Shown one piece after another: positions 61,436 to 64,000 of a stretch of DNA of 64,000 nucleotides. The stretch covers positions 1,798,001 to 1,862,000 of the forward strand of contig OW818695.1 in NCBI GenBank assembly GCA_942493345.1, read 5' to 3'. Position 1 is the first letter of the stretch; each line of letters starts with the position of its first letter. A program made the position numbers and the translations under genes. This DNA comes from GWE2-42-39 sp942493345 (GTDB lineage: Bacteria; Bacteroidota; Bacteroidia; Bacteroidales; Prolixibacteraceae). The notes beneath the pieces are model-generated. The model ran no database searches. It was not told the origin of the DNA and worked only from the letters and a program-made list of their open reading frames with translations.

Positions 61436-61461
61436 ATAAGCAATGCAATATTGGTCACAAA
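61432..61461 (-). promoter_or_regulatory. Promoter of the His-rich protein/TonB receptor operon
   Basis: TTTG (61461-61458), 19-base spacer, TATTTAG (61438-61432) on the minus strand; one base off in the -7 element. Confidence 0.55.
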
Positions 61462-61482
61462 GGGCAGAATTTTACATTAATT

Positions 61483-61519
61483 TTTCACTACTGTCTCGTT
61501 AAACGAGACAGTAGTGAAA
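61483..61519. repeat. 37-base near-perfect palindrome
   Basis: TTTCACTACTGTCTCGTT, one A, then AACGAGACAGTAGTGAAA: 18 exact base pairs with a single-base centre. No T-run follows on either side; could extrude as a cruciform. Not explained by neighbouring genes. Confidence 0.8.
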
Positions 61520-61540
61520 TGAAATAATAAACAAGAAACA

Positions 61541-61619
61541 CAAAACACGAAATAAGGAATTCGGTCGCAGGTACATTTGTGATATTTCGATATTCCTCAT
61601 TTCTTGTTCGTTATTCGAT
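61541..61619. repeat. Low-complexity repeat tract with imperfect inversion
   Basis: AACAAGAAACACAAAACACG then AAATAAGGAAT, inverted imperfectly as ATTCCTCATTTCTTGTT at 61592. Non-coding spacer DNA of repetitive kind. Confidence 0.5.
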
Positions 61620-61641
61620 ATTTAGAAATGAAGAGGAACCC

Positions 61642-61676
61642 GTAAACTACCACCCCAAAAGGAGGCGGTAGTTTAC
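61642..61676 (-). terminator. Hairpin overlapping the methyltransferase stop
   Basis: GTAAACTACC / GGTAGTTTAC with a GC-rich inner part; lacks a strong U-run. The stop codon at 61673-61675 lies inside the stem. Confidence 0.5.
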
Positions 61677-62581
61677 TTTCGCTTAATTTTCACCGACTGA
61701 AAACCGGTTCGGGGAATTTTCTGTTTCGTAATCTGATATTTCTGTGAGTCAAGATAATTTTCGATAAAAGGCAGGTCGGGAGCATAATAAAATGTGCCGC
61801 CCGGTTTTAGAGACTGCAGTATTTCCATGTATTTGCGGGCATAATCGAGATAATCGCCATCGTTTCGCAAATGGTGGTGACTGAAATGGTTCGAAAACCC
61901 CAGGTTGCTGATAATCGTTCCCCAATGGTTTGGTACAAACGAGAAATCCATCCAGTCGGTTTTTTGCAGGTTGGCACCAGTTTCCACGTTCCGGTCAATT
62001 CCGTATACTTCGAACCCTGCTTCAGCCAAATAATTTATCAACTGCGCTTTTGCCCCGCAACCAACATCCAAAACGGGACCGTCAAGCGTCAAATTTTCGA
62101 TTCCCAAAATTTCAATTTGCATTTCAGCCGAATATTCCGCGCAAACCACGTCATCAATCAGCGGTACATTTCCAGGATAAATTTTTGCCGCAAACGGGTT
62201 GGTTTGCTGAAGCCATTGTTGCAAGCGCGAATAATGTTTTTCGGCAATCGCGGTCATGTCGGTTTGTTCATCTGCGATTTCGTCGAACAAATCGCAATAA
62301 ACCTGCTTCAACTCGATTTGTGCATCCTTGCCGAAATGGTAATACTGGTTCACTTTGTAAAATTCAGCCAGCGCTTTGTCAACCGTGAATTCAATTAATT
62401 TTTCTTTCTCTGGAAGAGAAATTGTTTTTATAAGTTCAATTAACCCGAAGGTTTCAGCTAAAAAAGCGGGTTTATTTTCTTCTCCTGAATAAAAAATATT
62501 CTTTCCGCTGTTGAAACGGAGTTGCTTTTCGATGAACTGTTGAAGTATTTCTTCTGAAAAAGTTGAATTTGAAACTGTCAT
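61673..62581 (-). CDS. Class I SAM-dependent methyltransferase with helical N-terminal domain
   Basis: 302 residues. The N-terminal 150 residues are helical and unrecognised (QQFIEKQLRFNSGKNIFYSG...). From about 165, GPVLDVGCGAKAQLINYLAEAGFEVYGIDR is a clear motif I/II, followed by GTIISNLGFSNHFSHHHLRNDG and LKPGGTFYYAPDLPF. Likely a small-molecule or protein methyltransferase; the substrate is unknown. The companion 120-residue gene lies 9 bases upstream. Confidence 0.82.
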   Translation of the reverse strand: MTVSNSTFSEEILQQFIEKQLRFNSGKNIFYSGEENKPAFLAETFGLIELIKTISLPEKEKLIEFTVDKALAEFYKVNQYYHFGKDAQIELKQVYCDLFDEIADEQTDMTAIAEKHYSRLQQWLQQTNPFAAKIYPGNVPLIDDVVCAEYSAEMQIEILGIENLTLDGPVLDVGCGAKAQLINYLAEAGFEVYGIDRNVETGANLQKTDWMDFSFVPNHWGTIISNLGFSNHFSHHHLRNDGDYLDYARKYMEILQSLKPGGTFYYAPDLPFIENYLDSQKYQITKQKIPRTGFQSVKIKRK

Positions 62582-62590
62582 TTAGAGGTT

Positions 62591-62953
62591 CTATTTGTAA
62601 TATCTCCGGAAAAGAACTTTCTTCAAATCGCGGAAAATAATCTGGTGGGCAACAATTTCAATGTGGTTGTAATGCGGCAATTCCCGCGCCGCCTTTTCAA
62701 TTTCGCGGTCGCCGATGTCGACCTGATACAAAACGGACATCAGCAATTCGGAGTTGGTTGCCAGCAATTTTTCAACCTGAAAAACAAGTTGCTCATGAAG
62801 CTCATCGTAGGCCTGTTCCGTTTTTCCGGAGAACGTGATTTCCACACCAAACATCCCGAAATCTTTCATGATCTGCTGCGCTGTTTCAATAATAATTTCG
62901 GTCCGGTTCAGGTGAGATTGGATATTATTGTTTTGAAGATCGGGCAGGTTCAT
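62591..62953 (-). CDS. Conserved-looking small protein of unknown function
   Basis: 120 residues, soluble and helical with beta segments (IIIETAQQIMKDFGMFGVEITFSG, LHEQLVFQVEKLLATNSELLMSVLYQVDIGDREIEKAARELP, HIEIVAHQIIFRDLKKVLFRRYYK). No motif I can name. Nine bases before the methyltransferase gene on the same strand, so probably co-expressed. Confidence 0.65.
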   Translation of the reverse strand: MNLPDLQNNNIQSHLNRTEIIIETAQQIMKDFGMFGVEITFSGKTEQAYDELHEQLVFQVEKLLATNSELLMSVLYQVDIGDREIEKAARELPHYNHIEIVAHQIIFRDLKKVLFRRYYK

Positions 62954-63036
62954 GATTTTGCTTCTGTAATTTTTAGGAAAGATAACCAGAATAACGCAAA
63001 AATTTCATCCGCTTATTTTTTCAAAAGTGTTTTGTG

Positions 63037-63044
63037 TAATTTTG
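63037..63044 (+). promoter_or_regulatory. Promoter -7 element of DUF2797 gene
   Basis: TAATTTTG, perfect TAnnTTTG, 24 bases before the ATG; -33 not clear. Confidence 0.4.
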
Positions 63045-63067
63045 GCTGAACACAAAAAATTTGGAAT

Positions 63068-63865
63068 ATGTTTTTTTCAGGAAATATATCGAAAATGAGG
63101 TCCGAATACGGGCAACCGGTTCAATACTTTTTGCCAGTAGGCGATCAGGAAATCGCGATGAACGAACTGATCGGGCGGAATATCCAACTTCGTTTCACCG
63201 GGCAAATCAACTGCATTTCCTGCGGAAAGAAAACCAAAACTTCGTTTAGCCAGGGGTTTTGTTATTCGTGCTTGCAGACTTCGCCCGAGGCCAGCGAAAC
63301 GGTGATGCGTCCCGAACTCTCGAAAGCGCACCTGGGTATTGCCCGCGACATGGATTGGGCCCGCGAACACGACCTGATTGAGCATGTGGTGTATCTTGCT
63401 TTTTCGAGCGAACTGAAAGTAGGTGTGACCCGCCATCATCAGGTTCCCGCCCGCTGGATCGATCAGGGTGCCAGCTTTGCCATTGAACTGTGCCGAACGC
63501 CCAACCGCCATATTGCCGGGGTTATCGAGGTGTGGCTGAAAAAATATTTTACCGATAAAACCAATTGGCGCGATATGCTGCAAAACCAGGTTGCCACTTC
63601 TGTTGATCTTTTGGAAGAAAAGAAAAATGCACTACAACTGCTGACCCCTGAACTTCAGAAATACTATTCCGAGAACCATAAAATCTGGGAATTTGAATAC
63701 CCGGTGCAGCAATATCCTGCAAAAATTACCAGCCTCACGTTCGACAAAAACCCGGAAATAGCGGGAATTCTCACCGGAATTAAAGGGCAGTACCTGATTT
63801 TTGGCAACGGTTCGGTTTTAAATATCCGCAAACACAACGGGTACTGGGTGGACGCGGAGATTTAA
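63068..63865 (+). CDS. DUF2797 protein with zinc-binding cysteines
   Basis: 265 residues. A treble-clef-like pair of CxxC sites (CISCGKKTK...FCYSCLQT) lies near residues 50-75, followed by the DUF2797 signature HVVYLAFSSELKVGVTRHHQVPARWIDQGASFAIELCRTPNRHIAGVIE, which resembles a GIY-YIG-like fold (VYLAFSSELKVGVT). DUF2797 proteins are of unknown biochemical role, with a possible nuclease-like core. A -7-like TAATTTTG lies at 63037. Divergent from the 120-residue gene. Confidence 0.88.
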   Translation: MFFSGNISKMRSEYGQPVQYFLPVGDQEIAMNELIGRNIQLRFTGQINCISCGKKTKTSFSQGFCYSCLQTSPEASETVMRPELSKAHLGIARDMDWAREHDLIEHVVYLAFSSELKVGVTRHHQVPARWIDQGASFAIELCRTPNRHIAGVIEVWLKKYFTDKTNWRDMLQNQVATSVDLLEEKKNALQLLTPELQKYYSENHKIWEFEYPVQQYPAKITSLTFDKNPEIAGILTGIKGQYLIFGNGSVLNIRKHNGYWVDAEI

Positions 63866-63890
63866 ATTTTTACATATCCCTGCATTTTTA

Positions 63891-63933
63891 AAGAGAGAGG
63901 GCTTTACCGTGAAGTAAAGCCCTCTCTCTTTTA
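63891..63933. terminator. Bidirectional terminator after DUF2797
   Basis: AAGAGAGAGGGCTTTA / TAAAGCCCTCTCTCTT, 16-bp stem with an 8-base loop, then TTAT on the plus side and A/T-rich sequence on the minus side. Confidence 0.9.
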
Positions 63934-63947
63934 TAGTTTGATCATTT

Positions 63948-64000
63948 TTATTTTAAAGATTCGTCTTTCTGCGGGAATAAAATCGACAGGACAACGCTCC
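63948..64000 (-). CDS. C-terminal end of a gene cut by the right edge
   Basis: Minus-strand frame reads SVVLSILFPQKDESLK and stops at TAA (63950-63948), 15 bases before the shared terminator. The hydrophobic start and charged end look like the tail of a membrane protein. Too short to identify. Confidence 0.4.
   Translation of the reverse strand, partial: SVVLSILFPQKDESLK

Noticed and set aside
1..64000. CRISPR array, prophage or integron
   Set aside because: No regularly spaced repeats, phage structural genes, integrase or transposase were found.

Overview
The window reads as chromosome from a Bacteroidota bacterium, most like the Bacteroidales/Marinilabiliales side of the phylum. The evidence is: a TonB-dependent receptor paired with a DUF4249 lipoprotein; DUF5020, DUF2147 and DUF4296 proteins; an IleRS of the long bacteroidetal type; lipoproteins and signal peptides ending in ..SAQ/..FAQ; and, upstream of many genes, the phylum's promoter element TAnnTTTG with TTTG/TTG about 19-21 bases before it. 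No rRNA, CRISPR array, prophage or intact IS element was seen; one tRNA (Val-GAC) is present.

Layout. 0-5.1 kb: lspA (cut by the left edge), a DksA/TraR-like gene and ileS on the minus strand. ileS carries an in-frame 154-codon insertion encoding a DUF559/Vsr-like nuclease bounded by GC-rich palindromic repeats. 5.3-6.9 kb: an AT-rich orphan gene of 532 codons. 6.9-14.85 kb: a minus-strand sulfide-to-methionine operon with a TAnnTTTG promoter, a SAM-I riboswitch, a short leader ORF, homocysteine-forming protein (DUF39/HcyBio), NIL-ferredoxin, COG2122 protein, metH, a tiny membrane protein and metF. More copies of the ileS-type palindromic repeats lie in its spacers. 15-20.3 kb: envelope proteins and a TonB receptor/DUF4249 pair. 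20.4-25.1 kb: a methyltransferase, a zinc-type ABC importer and trpS. 25.3-32.1 kb: AIM24 protein, M20 peptidase, trpB2 behind a textbook-looking tryptophan attenuator (leader peptide with W-C-W-R-W), an acyl-CoA ligase and DUF5020.

32.3-41.7 kb: M3 peptidase, flavin reductase, DUF2147, radical SAM protein, a gutted amidohydrolase, DUF4296, radA, rfaE2, panD, panC and a glycogen-synthase-like half protein. 41.8-46.5 kb: glmS, then a pterin operon (PTR1-like reductase, folB, folK) and an alpha/beta hydrolase lipoprotein. 46.6-48.9 kb: a GT39-like membrane protein with TPRs and a small membrane protein. 49-57.3 kb: a cluster of ThuA lipoprotein, two exported Gfo/Idh/MocA oxidoreductases, a tetraheme-cytochrome/SUMF1 fusion, and a membrane-spanning one-component regulator (PLC-like barrel, LamG, TM, winged helix, BTAD-like TPR). 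57.4-64 kb: tRNA-Val, a coiled-coil membrane protein, a TonB receptor plus His-rich protein behind a Fur-family-type operator, a methyltransferase pair, DUF2797 and the end of one more gene.

The parts most worth a second look are the nuclease element inside ileS and its scattered repeat relatives, the riboswitch-controlled direct-sulfhydrylation operon, the trpB2 attenuator, and the 49-57 kb cluster with its unusual regulator and cytochrome fusion. All functions are read from sequence by eye and family knowledge; no search or folding program was run.
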